This document shows positions 1 to 64,000 of a DNA stretch of 64,000 bases, in pieces. The notes beneath the pieces were generated by a model. It did not search any database. It had not been told where the DNA came from and saw nothing but the letters and a program-made list of their open reading frames with translations. How positions within the stretch are numbered: the stretch's first letter is position 1; every line of letters starts with the position of its first letter. The stretch is from Myotis daubentonii (lineage: Eukaryota > Chordata > Mammalia > Chiroptera > Vespertilionidae). The DNA is taken from positions 59,985,787 through 60,049,786 of the forward strand of contig NC_081842.1 in the NCBI RefSeq assembly GCF_963259705.1, in the 5' to 3' direction. The position numbers and the translations under genes were made by a program.

Positions 1-63800
<63,800 letters not shown>

Positions 63801-64000
63801 GTAAAGAAGCCTCGAGTGTTACCTTCTAGGTGCTATTCTTTTCAACTGTCTTTCCATATTATATTCATTTTAAAATTTTGCAATACAGAATTTTTATTAA
63901 CATATTAATTGGAGGTTTTCATCAGACATGTTAATGAAATAACATTAACCTTATTATAATTAGTTACTAAGATGTGCTTTTTTTTCATAAAAGTAGGGAT

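Overview
This is a mammalian nuclear window, almost certainly from a vespertilionid bat. The signs are tRNA-derived VES-type SINEs on both strands, HeliBat-type non-autonomous Helitrons (termini CTAGAGGCC...GTGCAC and ...TTATATAGGA as read on the + strand), a SPIN-type hAT element, other small hAT elements with 8-bp target duplications, and ORF1-only HAL1-like LINEs. There is no bacterial-style gene content. Nearly all the short open reading frames in the window are fragments of transposable elements.

The only host gene is POLQ (DNA polymerase theta), on the + strand, internal part only. Nineteen coding exons can be placed between bases 1 and 63800. They run from the second RecA-like helicase domain (HHAG, motif V, motif [10 protein letters not shown]), through the winged-helix and helix-hairpin-helix region, the 3,065-bp central exon, and the degenerate exonuclease-like domain, into the A-family polymerase domain (motif A DYSQLELR and the motif B helix RQQAKQICYGIIYG). 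The exons total 6,075 bp, join in compatible phases and leave about 2,024 whole codons without a stop or frameshift, so the gene looks functional. The first exons (N-terminal helicase) and the last (polymerase motif C and C-terminus) lie outside the window.

The introns are packed with mobile DNA. Bases 298-4050: a minus-strand Tigger is split by a Tigger1/MER2-type element, which is itself split by a HAL1-like LINE (carrying a VES SINE) and by a Helitron. Bases 4480-10298: a Tigger2-like element is interrupted by SINEs and by an ATG9A processed pseudogene that carries a hAT element exactly after its stop codon; the Tigger ends about 30 bp before a POLQ splice acceptor. Bases 11690-20907: Helitrons, including four head-to-tail from 17996 to 20285. 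Bases 23010-25915: SPIN, an L1 3' end with a palindromic hAT, and a Tc1/mariner-like MITE. Bases 27517-28611: Helitrons and a large AT-rich microsatellite. Bases 37394-45040: several Helitrons and a second HAL1-like element, all inside or beside old antisense L1 sequence. Bases 59320-61149: three more Helitron-type units.

I see no new multi-gene system. The points most worth a second look are the Helitron tandem arrays and the gene-like fragments they carry, the deeply nested insertions with exact junctions, a POLQ substitution in a conserved A-family polymerase motif, three weak consecutive-class splice donors in POLQ, and several small rearrangements (templated-looking duplication, perfect fold-back hairpin, 51-bp micro-SINE, retrotransposed LTR-like RNA end).
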